Of a stretch of DNA of 41,491 nucleotides, positions 33,656-41,152 are shown in pieces. A program made the translations under genes and the position numbers. Numbering within the stretch: position 1 is the first letter of the stretch; each line of letters opens with the position of its first letter. The notes beneath the pieces are model-generated. The model saw nothing but the letters and a program-made list of their open reading frames with translations, had not been told where the DNA came from and searched no databases. This DNA comes from ZLKRG08 sp046091905. GTDB taxonomy: Bacteria; Actinomycetota; Actinomycetes; Nanopelagicales; Nanopelagicaceae. The stretch covers positions 1-41,491 of the forward strand of contig JBJTCN010000014.1 of assembly GCA_046091905.1 (NCBI GenBank). Direction: 5' to 3'.

Positions 33656-36175
33656 TTAGCCCAAAATCCTTTCATTTCCTGAGTCAAACATTGGAGTGAT
33701 ACCAACGCCCGCAATGTGACATGGATATTGCTCTCCAAGATATTCAACTAAGAATTTATTTCCGACAACTGCCAACTCTGTTGGAATGTATGACATCAGA
33801 ATGTGCTTACCAAGTGATGGCGCAGAACCTGCCGAAGTTACATATGAACGGCGTCCATGTGCATCTTCAATGGTCTTTCCATCTACAGTAAGAATTGGTT
33901 CTTTACCTAGCATGTAGCGCTTCACGCCTGACTTTGAGGTGTGATCATCAACGTAAAGTGTGCAAAGCATGGTTACTGGCTTCTCTTCGCGGTGCTTAAT
34001 ATGCGCCGCTTTACCAATAAAGTCTTGTTCCTTTAATTTAGGAGTCTGCATTCCAGCTTCACAAACGTTGTATTCTGATTCAAGTTCAGCTCCGTATGCA
34101 CGATAGTTCTTCTCTAAGCGACCAGTAGTTCCATAAACACCAATTCCGACTGGAATAAGTCCATGGCTCTTGCCTGATTCCCAAAGCGCATCCCAAAGTT
34201 TTGCACCTTGCTCGATTGGAATGTAAAACTCCCAACCAAGATCACCAACGTAAGAAATACGTGATGCTAAAACTCGAATAGATCCGATTTCAATTGTCTT
34301 GCAAGTACCAAATTTAAATGCTTCATTTGAAACATCTGCTTTGGTAATTGCTTTCAAAATCTTGCGAGCGTTTGGTCCCCACACACCAATGGTTGTGTAT
34401 GAGGAAGTTAAATCTGTGAGTGATGCTGTGCCATCTTCTGGAAGTAGATCTGCAAACCACTTACGATCTGCAGGACCATGTGCACCACCAGTTACCACAC
34501 GGAAATGATTCTGACCAAGTCGCATGATTGTTAAGTCTGACTTAAAACCACCATTAGGACCAAGTACCGGTGTGTAAACCACACGACCAATAGCAACATC
34601 CATCTGACGAAGCGCTGCTCTCTGCACAACTGCGAGCGCACTTGGACCGGTGATATCGAAGATCTGGAATGCGGAAAGATCAACAATTCCAGCGGTTTCA
34701 CGCATTTGTAAGTGCTCTGCGTTGATAATTGGTGACCACCAACGTGATTCCCATTCAGCTTCGCGTGGCATTACTGCATCGCCAAACTTAGCCACTAAAT
34801 CCTTATTGCTTTCGTACCAGAATGGACGTTCCCATCCAGCAGTCTCATAGAAGACTGCGCCGAGCGCCTTTTCGCGATCGTACATAGGTGACATACGAAC
34901 ATTGCGATTTGATTCGTATTGCTCATTTGGGTGAACAATTCCGTAAGTCTTATTAAAGCTCTCTGCAACACGAACCTTTACGTGTTCACGTGACTTCTGA
35001 TGTTCGTGAAAGCGAGCGATATTTGATGCATGCACATCAATCTCAGAATCTCCTAGCACCATCCATTCTGCAACTGCGCGACCTGTGCCTGGACCTTCTT
35101 TGATCCAAACCGCCGCAGCTGACCAAAGACCCTTAACTTCTGGAGTCTCGCCAAGAATTGGCATTCCATCAGGAGTGTAAGAAAGAATTCCGTTGATTGC
35201 GTATTTTTCACGAACTGTTTCATCACCAAGAATTGATGGCACTAATTCGTATGCATGCTCATCTTGAATATCGAAATCTTTTTGAGTAAATGGAAATTCT
35301 GTTGGTGAAAGTGCAGCGGCTGCATTTGAAGGAATATCGTTTGCTTCGTAAAGAATTGGACGGTGTGCATATGAACCAATTTCAAGTCCAGTACCGTGCT
35401 GACGCTCATACATGTTGGTATCCATGTCGCGGATGATTGGCCATTCAATATCACCCTTCGCATCTTTAAAGAATGGCACAGGTCCAACATCTTTCATCTG
35501 GTGCACTGCAGGCGTTAGCGGGATTTCAGCTCCAGCCATCTTCGCAAGTTGTGCTGACCAGCAACCGGTAGCAATGACCACATATTCCGCTTCGATATCG
35601 CCTTGGTCGGTTTTAACGCGCTTAATGCGACCATTCTCAACATCCACGCCTTGCACTTCAATATTTGCAAAACTCTGCGCAGCTCCCATTTCAATTGCTT
35701 TTTCACGCATCAAAGTTCCAGCGCGAAGTGAGTCCACCACACCCACTGTTGGCTGGTAATAACCACCGAGAATCACTGATTCTTCAATGTATGGCACTAA
35801 CTCTTTGACCTCTGCAGGAGTAACAATTCGACCACCATCAATGCCCCATGACTTGCCGCTGGTAATTCGGCGTGTAAGTTCTTGCATACGTTCAGGAGTG
35901 CGTGCAATTTCAATACCGCCTGATTCGGTAAAGCAATTCAATTCTTTATATTGCTTCATTGAATCGGCAGTAATGTGTGCCATCTCTTTTGAGTGATCCA
36001 CCGGGAAAATAAAATTGGAGGCGTGACCTGTAGAACCACCTGGGTTAGGTAGCGGCCCTTTATCAATCTGCACCAAGTCTTTCCAGCCTAAGCGCGCTAA
36101 ATGATAAAGAAGTGAATTGCCGACAATGCCAGCGCCGATGATTACGCACTTAGCTTTAGCAGGTAGTTGTGCCAT
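33656..36175 (-). CDS. Dimethylglycine/sarcosine dehydrogenase-like flavoprotein with THF domain
   Basis: 839-residue two-part enzyme expected to oxidise dimethylglycine (and perhaps sarcosine) and deliver the methyl carbon to THF as 5,10-methylene-THF. The N-terminal FAD domain (1 to about 390) starts with VIIGAGIVGNS; the GGSTGH motif carries His51, matching the covalent flavin site of DMGDH/DMGO. The C-terminal half (about 430-835) is GcvT-like, with YVGDLGWEFYIP and RLEKNYRAYGAE. Size matches Arthrobacter dimethylglycine oxidase, but the directly following etfB-etfA favour a dehydrogenase. A TAGGAG ribosome site precedes ATG at 36175, 9 bp after the GntR gene. DMG versus sarcosine specificity is unresolved. 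Confidence 0.88.
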   Translation of the reverse strand: MAQLPAKAKCVIIGAGIVGNSLLYHLARLGWKDLVQIDKGPLPNPGGSTGHASNFIFPVDHSKEMAHITADSMKQYKELNCFTESGGIEIARTPERMQELTRRITSGKSWGIDGGRIVTPAEVKELVPYIEESVILGGYYQPTVGVVDSLRAGTLMREKAIEMGAAQSFANIEVQGVDVENGRIKRVKTDQGDIEAEYVVIATGCWSAQLAKMAGAEIPLTPAVHQMKDVGPVPFFKDAKGDIEWPIIRDMDTNMYERQHGTGLEIGSYAHRPILYEANDIPSNAAAALSPTEFPFTQKDFDIQDEHAYELVPSILGDETVREKYAINGILSYTPDGMPILGETPEVKGLWSAAAVWIKEGPGTGRAVAEWMVLGDSEIDVHASNIARFHEHQKSREHVKVRVAESFNKTYGIVHPNEQYESNRNVRMSPMYDREKALGAVFYETAGWERPFWYESNKDLVAKFGDAVMPREAEWESRWWSPIINAEHLQMRETAGIVDLSAFQIFDITGPSALAVVQRAALRQMDVAIGRVVYTPVLGPNGGFKSDLTIMRLGQNHFRVVTGGAHGPADRKWFADLLPEDGTASLTDLTSSYTTIGVWGPNARKILKAITKADVSNEAFKFGTCKTIEIGSIRVLASRISYVGDLGWEFYIPIEQGAKLWDALWESGKSHGLIPVGIGVYGTTGRLEKNYRAYGAELESEYNVCEAGMQTPKLKEQDFIGKAAHIKHREEKPVTMLCTLYVDDHTSKSGVKRYMLGKEPILTVDGKTIEDAHGRRSYVTSAGSAPSLGKHILMSYIPTELAVVGNKFLVEYLGEQYPCHIAGVGITPMFDSGNERILG

Positions 36176-36184
36176 TTTTTTCTC

Positions 36185-36841
36185 CTATAGTGACTTTCGA
36201 ATGGTGGTTTCGAAACCTTCAATGTGCTCTTGCATAGTCCGCTCTGCTGCTTTCTTATCTCCATCAAGAATCGATTGCAGTAGTGCGCGGTGTTCGATAA
36301 TTGCATCTTCTAATTCTGAGATGCGCTCTAGCGCCATAAACCAGATTCGCAAAGCATGTGCGTAATACTGATCTAAAGTTGACACTAGAAATTCATTATG
36401 GGTTGCGGCATAGATCTGATGATGAATTCGTTGATCTAATTGAATCAACTTCTCCATCTTTGGCTCGCCTTTAATAGCGTCAATCTCTCTTATTAATTGT
36501 GAGATTACGGTGCGATCTTGCGCAGTGGCTCGCTCGGCAGCTAAACCTGCGGCTTGGATTTCTAATTGTCCGCGCACTTCTGAAATTGCTGCCAAGTCTT
36601 TAACGTCAACGCCTGCTACAAACATGCCGCGTCGTGGATAAACTTCAATTAACTTCTCATTAGCTAAATTGCGAAGCGCTTCGCGAATTGGAGTGCGGCC
36701 CATCTCTAACGCGGCCATCAAATCGCTCTCTGAAATCACAGAGCCTGGACGAAGTTCGCAACTGATAATCATCGAACGAATCTGGGCGTAGGCATCATCG
36801 CTAAGCGATTGGCTCTCCCTCGTTGGATGAATCAAACTCAC
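36185..36841 (-). CDS. GntR-family (FCD) transcriptional regulator
   Basis: About 218 residues. The N-terminal winged helix has AYAQIRSMIISCELRPGSVI and the GntR signature MGRTPIREALRNLANEKLI, followed by an FCD all-helical effector domain with AISEVRGQLEIQAAGLA. GTG at 36841 is preferred because translation from 36913 would run across a 17-bp palindrome and into moaD. It is the first gene of the operon with the dimethylglycine dehydrogenase, ETF, Fhs and formate dehydrogenase (36.8 to 25.4 kb). It probably represses this operon and itself, responding to a C1 or methylamine metabolite. Confidence 0.9.
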   Translation of the reverse strand: MSLIHPTRESQSLSDDAYAQIRSMIISCELRPGSVISESDLMAALEMGRTPIREALRNLANEKLIEVYPRRGMFVAGVDVKDLAAISEVRGQLEIQAAGLAAERATAQDRTVISQLIREIDAIKGEPKMEKLIQLDQRIHHQIYAATHNEFLVSTLDQYYAHALRIWFMALERISELEDAIIEHRALLQSILDGDKKAAERTMQEHIEGFETTIRKSL

Positions 36842-36850
36842 GAGGCGAAC

Positions 36851-36867
36851 ATATATCAGTGATATAT
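36851..36867. promoter_or_regulatory. Palindromic operator between GntR gene and moaD
   Basis: ATATATCA-G-TGATATAT is a perfect 17-bp inverted repeat, 10 bp upstream of the preferred GntR start and 33 bp upstream of moaD on the other strand. It is the only strong palindrome in this divergent interval, and the position fits a GntR autoregulatory operator that could also influence moaD. Confidence 0.6.
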
Positions 36868-36899
36868 CAACTACAAGGCTTTGCGGTACCCTAATTCTC

Positions 36900-37136
36900 G
36901 TGGCTAAGGTCAATTTCTATGCGGCAGCAAGGGCGGCTGCTGGTGCGCCGACCCTGCAGATTCAGGCCGATAGCTTGGGCGCTTTAGTCACAGAGCTGGC
37001 AAATAAAAGCCCAGAGCTAGCCAAACTCCTACCTACTTGTTCATACCTATTAAATGGTGAAGCCTGCATCGAACTGACCCAAGCACTTAGCGCTTCCGAT
37101 AACTTAGATGTGCTGCCGCAATTTGCTGGCGGCTAG
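36900..37136 (+). CDS. moaD: MoaD-like molybdopterin synthase sulfur carrier
   Basis: Small ubiquitin-fold subunit of molybdopterin synthase, 78 residues, ending in the required C-terminal Gly-Gly (PQFAGG), which is thiocarboxylated to supply sulfur to precursor Z. It starts with GTG at 36900 without an obvious ribosome site; a TACCCT box lies close upstream, so a leaderless transcript is possible. It is the only Mo-cofactor gene on the plus strand and runs into moaA from the opposite side, with overlapping stop codons. Partner: MoaE at 38.1-38.5 kb. Confidence 0.88.
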   Translation: MAKVNFYAAARAAAGAPTLQIQADSLGALVTELANKSPELAKLLPTCSYLLNGEACIELTQALSASDNLDVLPQFAGG

Positions 37137-37141
37137 CCGCC
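37128..37141. other. Shared palindrome encoding both Gly-Gly-stop ends of MoaD and MoaA
   Basis: GGCGGCTAGCCGCC is a perfect 14-bp palindrome. Read on plus it gives Gly-Gly-stop of MoaD; read on minus it gives Gly-Gly-stop of MoaA. Both proteins need a C-terminal Gly-Gly for function, so one short sequence meets two constraints with a 4-bp (CTAG) stop overlap. Confidence 0.9.
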
Positions 37142-38131
37142 GATTGCAGACATTGGTCTTGCTGGTTTTACGAAATCTGGATTGTTAATTCCATGTCCAG
37201 GTAGCTTCGCTTTCACCGAGAGTCCAAAAGCTTTCACGATATCTTCGCTCTTTTCCTTTTCATTTAAGCGACCATTTCGCAAGATTGATCTTAAATCTGT
37301 CTCTTCATTTGAAAAGAGACAATTTCTTAATTGACCATCTGATGTCAATCGCAAACGATCACAATTGGCACAGAATGAACGAGTAACGCTACCAATTATT
37401 CCGACTGTAGCTGGTCCACCATTTATGTAGAACTCTTCTGCAGGCGATGAACCACGATCAGATACCGGTGTCAATTCAAATTCCGAATTAAGTTGTTGGC
37501 AAATCTCATCTGCGGTAATCAGATTACTTCTAGTCCAAGCATCGCCTGCATCCAATGGCATCTGCTCTATAAATCGTAAATTTAAATTTTCAGATAGCGC
37601 CCATTTAAGTAGTGGTAAGGCTTCGTCATCATTGATGCCGCGCATCAAAACCGTATTGATTTTTATTGGAGCAAGACCCGCATCTCTTGCGGCAGCTATG
37701 CCTTCAATTACATCGTCGTATCGATCACGAAATGTTAACCGTTTAAATCGTTCCCAATCCAAGGTATCTAGGCTGATATTTATGCGACGTAATCCAGCCT
37801 CAGCCAGCGCTTTGGCAACTTTAGCTAGCGCCACTCCATTGGTAGTCATGGATAACTCTGGTGCCTTCTCTAAAGAATTAATTCGACTTACGATTTCTAC
37901 AATATCTGGGCGTAGCAGCGGTTCGCCACCAGTTAAGCGAACTTCAGATACCCCTTGAGAAACCGCGATTTCAATTACTTTAACTAGCTCAGTTGCACTT
38001 AATAACGTTTCTGAAGGGAGCCATTTATCGAAGTTAAATGGCATGCAATAAGTACATCTGAGAGAACAGCGATCGGTTAGCGATACTCGCAAATCTCTAT
38101 GCACACGGCCAAATGAATCAATCAGGCTCAT
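37133..38131 (-). CDS. moaA: GTP 3',8-cyclase MoaA
   Basis: Radical SAM enzyme that starts molybdopterin synthesis by rearranging GTP, 332 residues. The SAM-binding [4Fe-4S] cysteines are C22, C26 and C29 (DRCSLRCTYCMP). The C-terminal GTP-binding cluster is in CANCDRLRLTSDGQLRNC (C-x2-C-x13-C). It ends in the functionally required Gly-Gly. The ATG overlaps the moaE stop as ATGA. Last gene of the minus-strand Mo-cofactor operon, convergent with moaD. Confidence 0.96.
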   Translation of the reverse strand: MSLIDSFGRVHRDLRVSLTDRCSLRCTYCMPFNFDKWLPSETLLSATELVKVIEIAVSQGVSEVRLTGGEPLLRPDIVEIVSRINSLEKAPELSMTTNGVALAKVAKALAEAGLRRINISLDTLDWERFKRLTFRDRYDDVIEGIAAARDAGLAPIKINTVLMRGINDDEALPLLKWALSENLNLRFIEQMPLDAGDAWTRSNLITADEICQQLNSEFELTPVSDRGSSPAEEFYINGGPATVGIIGSVTRSFCANCDRLRLTSDGQLRNCLFSNEETDLRSILRNGRLNEKEKSEDIVKAFGLSVKAKLPGHGINNPDFVKPARPMSAIGG

Positions 38132-38541
38132 GCGCTATTTACCCATTCGGTGGTGCCATCTGAAAATTCTTGAAATTTCCAGATGGGTAACTCTGCTTTA
38201 ACTCGCTCTACCAATTCGGCGCAGGCTGCAAAGGCTGCACCACGATGCGCTGCTGCTACTGCAACTATAAATGCACTCTCACCAATTGGAATAGCACCAT
38301 ATCGATGCGCCACTGCGACATTTATAACCTCATGTTTAGCTGCAACTTCTTTGGTAATTTTTTCAATTACTGCTTGAGCACTTGGATGCACCTCATAATT
38401 TAATGACGCCACCACTCTGCCGTGATCATGATTTCGAACATCACCACTAAATGTAACTACTGCTCCTGCGGCATCGCTCTTAGCTTGCGTAGCTAATGCT
38501 TCGGCAGAAATTTCGGAGTCAGTTACTAGCGCTGTGATCAT
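38128..38541 (-). CDS. moaE: Molybdopterin synthase catalytic subunit MoaE
   Basis: Large subunit of molybdopterin synthase, about 137 residues from ATG at 38541 (MITALVTDSE matches usual MoaE N-termini; a 14-residue longer frame exists). Core motifs are GAVVTFSGDVRNH, LNYEVHPSAQ and AHRYGAIPIGE, with the catalytic Lys near the C-terminus in PIWKFQEF. It overlaps the mogA end by 23 bases and moaA by 4. Confidence 0.94.
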   Translation of the reverse strand: MITALVTDSEISAEALATQAKSDAAGAVVTFSGDVRNHDHGRVVASLNYEVHPSAQAVIEKITKEVAAKHEVINVAVAHRYGAIPIGESAFIVAVAAAHRGAAFAACAELVERVKAELPIWKFQEFSDGTTEWVNSA

Positions 38542-39004
38542 TTCCAGCCAATTGATCGAAGATATGCCCAGCAAGACGTTCAATAATTACCAAGCCGTCC
38601 TTAACCGCTCCCGGCGATCCAGGCAAATTAACAATTAATGACTTGCCATTTACACCTGCTAATCCTCTAGTTAAATCAGCAGTTGGAACTTTCTCTCGGG
38701 AATATGCGCGTAGCGCTTCGGCAAAACCTGGAAGTTCTTTCTCTAATAAATTCTTGGTAGCTTCCGGAGTGACATCTGTAGGAGAAATTCCAGTGCCGCC
38801 AGTTGTCACAATCAAATCAATACCATCTGCCAGCGCACCTTTAATGGTGGTAGCAATTTGGTTGATGTCATCTTGTACTAATTTATGGCCTATTACTTGA
38901 TAGCCCAATTTTGTTAATCCCTCTTTTAGCGCAGCGCCGCTTAAATCTTTATATACGCCGGCAGAGGCACGATTGCTGGCAGTAATAATTACCGCGCTTC
39001 TCAT
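38519..39004 (-). CDS. mogA: Molybdopterin adenylyltransferase (MogA/MoaB)
   Basis: Activates molybdopterin by adenylylation before metal insertion. 161 residues from the ATG at 39004, which overlaps the moaC stop as ATGA; a TTG at 39013 is an alternative. The family motif TTGGTGISPTDVTPEAT and the GKSLIVNLPGSPGAVKD segment are present. Works with MoeA encoded two genes upstream. Confidence 0.93.
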   Translation of the reverse strand: MRSAVIITASNRASAGVYKDLSGAALKEGLTKLGYQVIGHKLVQDDINQIATTIKGALADGIDLIVTTGGTGISPTDVTPEATKNLLEKELPGFAEALRAYSREKVPTADLTRGLAGVNGKSLIVNLPGSPGAVKDGLVIIERLAGHIFDQLAGNDHSASN

Positions 39005-39465
39005 CGACGCCAATCGCCGGTTTTACCGCCGCTCTTACTTTCAACTTGGATATTTGTGATGGCCGCATGTGGATCCATTGCTTTAATCATGTCAATCAAA
39101 GTTAGCCCAGTTATCGATACTGCAGTGAGCGCTTCCATTTCTACACCTGTGCGGTCTGTAGTTTTAGCAGTTGCGACAATTGCTACTCCATCACCTTCGA
39201 TTTTTAATTCAATTTCAACTTTATTTAACGCGATTGGATGGCATAGCGGAATTAACTCACTGGTCTTTTTAGCGCCCATAATTCCGGCGACGCGGGCGGT
39301 TGCTAAAACATCACCTTTTGGAGTTTGGCCATTTGCGATTGCGCTTAATACTTCCGACTTCATAATTACTTTGCCAGAAGCGGTCGCAATGCGCGTAGTT
39401 ACCTCTTTACCCGAGGTATCCACCATATTGGCCTCGCCTTTATCGTTGGTATGGCTCAAACTCAT
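39001..39465 (-). CDS. moaC: Cyclic pyranopterin monophosphate synthase MoaC
   Basis: Second step of molybdopterin synthesis, converting the MoaA product to cyclic pyranopterin monophosphate. 154 residues from ATG at 39465 (MSLSHTNDKGEANMVDTSGK), which overlaps the moeA stop as ATGA; a longer frame starts at 39483. Conserved MVDTSGKEVTTR, the IPLCHPIAL active-site loop and GVEMEALTAVS are intact. Confidence 0.95.
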   Translation of the reverse strand: MSLSHTNDKGEANMVDTSGKEVTTRIATASGKVIMKSEVLSAIANGQTPKGDVLATARVAGIMGAKKTSELIPLCHPIALNKVEIELKIEGDGVAIVATAKTTDRTGVEMEALTAVSITGLTLIDMIKAMDPHAAITNIQVESKSGGKTGDWRR

Positions 39466-40610
39466 AAAGGTAATCCTAGCCATCGCAAGGTAGTTGGTGG
39501 ATTGGTGCAGATGGCAAAGCCATCTGCATGCGCCAAGCTTCGAAGCATCGCGCTGCCTAAATACTCTCCTGCTCTAAATTTCCCGTGTGTTAAATTCCCT
39601 AAGACCAAACGCGTAAAACCGAATTGTGCTTCAAATTGATCATCACTTGAAATTAAAGGTAACTCACTCTGCAATTTACCAAGCATAGTTTCAACTAAAG
39701 GTTGGCCTAGAGTTAAAAGTGCAACTACCGCAGATTGTGGATTGCCCGGTAGCCCAATTAAGGCTCGGCCAGCGATTTCGGCCAGCAGTTGCGGATGGCC
39801 AGGTCTTACTGCAACTTTATCAACTTTTATCTTACCGTTTAGTTTTGCAATTGCAGTGTGTAAGAAATCTCTAGGACCATCTGCGGTCCCGCCAGTAGTT
39901 GCCACAATATCCGCAACTTTTAGCGCTTTTTCAATCGCGCTAATTGTTAATTCTAAATCATCAGATACATATTCAATAGATATAACTTCGCAGCCAAGTT
40001 TTTCAAACCAAGTAGGGATTTGCGGTCCAATTGAATCTCTAACTAAACCATCTTTGGGAAGTCCTGATAATTGAATTTCATCGCCAAGTAATAAAAGTGC
40101 AACTTTAGGGCGGATTGCAACTGCAACTTGGTCATACCCAGTTGCGGCCAGTAAACCAACCATTCCCGGAGTTAACTTGCTACCTTTATTAATTAAAACC
40201 TCATCTAATTTTGTTTCTTGCCCCGCCGGACGAAAATCTTTTCTAAATTCGGTTTCACCATAAACAGTGTCCTGCTCAACTTTTGCATTCTCCCAGCGAA
40301 GAATTCCAAATGCTCCTTCAGGGATAACCGCACCGGTGGCAATACCAAGCGCTTGCCCTTCAGTTAAGCTGCCTTTATAAGGAGCACCAGCTTTAATTTC
40401 TCCAATTAATCTCCAAGGACCATTACCAGAAACTACATAACCATCCATGGCACTAGTTTCGTAAGTTGGTAGCGCAACTAAAGATTTTGCATCGTTAACT
40501 AAAACTCGGCCAGCGGCATCTTTAATCTCAATTAACTCGGCACCTATAAACTTGCCCAGCTCCGCCGCTGCTGCACGAGCTTGATCCCAACTAGGTTCAA
40601 TCAAAGTCAT
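39462..40610 (-). CDS. moeA: Molybdopterin molybdenumtransferase MoeA
   Basis: Inserts molybdate into adenylylated molybdopterin. 382 residues, normal length for MoeA. Motifs: PTYETSAMDGYVV (domain III region), GIATGAVIPEGAFGIL, TTGGTADGPRDFLH (MogA-like domain) and GLPGNPQSAVV. Its ATG overlaps the mobA stop (ATGA). Serves the formate dehydrogenase through the MobA/FdhD branch. Confidence 0.94.
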   Translation of the reverse strand: MTLIEPSWDQARAAAAELGKFIGAELIEIKDAAGRVLVNDAKSLVALPTYETSAMDGYVVSGNGPWRLIGEIKAGAPYKGSLTEGQALGIATGAVIPEGAFGILRWENAKVEQDTVYGETEFRKDFRPAGQETKLDEVLINKGSKLTPGMVGLLAATGYDQVAVAIRPKVALLLLGDEIQLSGLPKDGLVRDSIGPQIPTWFEKLGCEVISIEYVSDDLELTISAIEKALKVADIVATTGGTADGPRDFLHTAIAKLNGKIKVDKVAVRPGHPQLLAEIAGRALIGLPGNPQSAVVALLTLGQPLVETMLGKLQSELPLISSDDQFEAQFGFTRLVLGNLTHGKFRAGEYLGSAMLRSLAHADGFAICTNPPTTLRWLGLPL

Positions 40611-41152
40611 GGTGCTAACTTACTAGCCAGGTCAATCGCCTTTAAAAGCTCTGCTTCAGTATCAATATCGATTAGCAAATCGCCTTCGGTAATTTCAACT
40701 GAGTCCACATTGAGTTTATTTATCAACTCTTTAACTGGCTTATTTTCTAATGTATCAAAGTCAGCAAGCGCTTCTTTTAACTTGGAGGTTTTATATAGCC
40801 CAGCTAAAGGCTGCAAATAACCACTACTATCAATTGGCAGCGCCGCATCATTTTTTAAAGCTCGCTCTAATTCAGGTAACACTTTGGGTGCAAAAGGCAT
40901 ATCGGTAGCAAAGATTGCTACCAAATCACTCTCTACAAATTTTAAGCCTGCACCAATCGCAGCTAGTGGCCCAGCACCGATTGGTGACTCTTGGACATAA
41001 CTAGCTTTAATTGAAGTGACCGGGCCTACAATTATTAAATCAGTTAAGCCATCAGTAAGTATTTGTAGTAGCGACTTTCCGTTAATTAGCGCCTGAGATT
41101 TATCCGAACCGAAGCGTTTGCTAGTACCGCCGGTTAAAACAATACTATTCAT
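40607..41152 (-). CDS. mobA: Molybdenum cofactor guanylyltransferase MobA
   Basis: Adds GMP to Mo-molybdopterin, giving the MGD needed by bis-MGD enzymes such as FdsA. 181 residues; nucleotidyltransferase N-terminus VLTGGTSKRFGSDKSQAL and the acidic FATDMPF motif are clear. ATG at 41152 overlaps the modB stop (ATGA). Its presence shows the cofactor made here is the MGD form, matching the formate dehydrogenase of the same window. Confidence 0.92.
   Translation of the reverse strand: MNSIVLTGGTSKRFGSDKSQALINGKSLLQILTDGLTDLIIVGPVTSIKASYVQESPIGAGPLAAIGAGLKFVESDLVAIFATDMPFAPKVLPELERALKNDAALPIDSSGYLQPLAGLYKTSKLKEALADFDTLENKPVKELINKLNVDSVEITEGDLLIDIDTEAELLKAIDLASKLAP

Noticed and set aside
33656..36175. 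Heterotetrameric sarcosine oxidase (SoxBDAG)
   Set aside because: Only a single 839-residue FAD plus GcvT-type chain is present, with no small SoxD/SoxG genes; the size and the His51 flavin motif fit DMGDH/DMGO.
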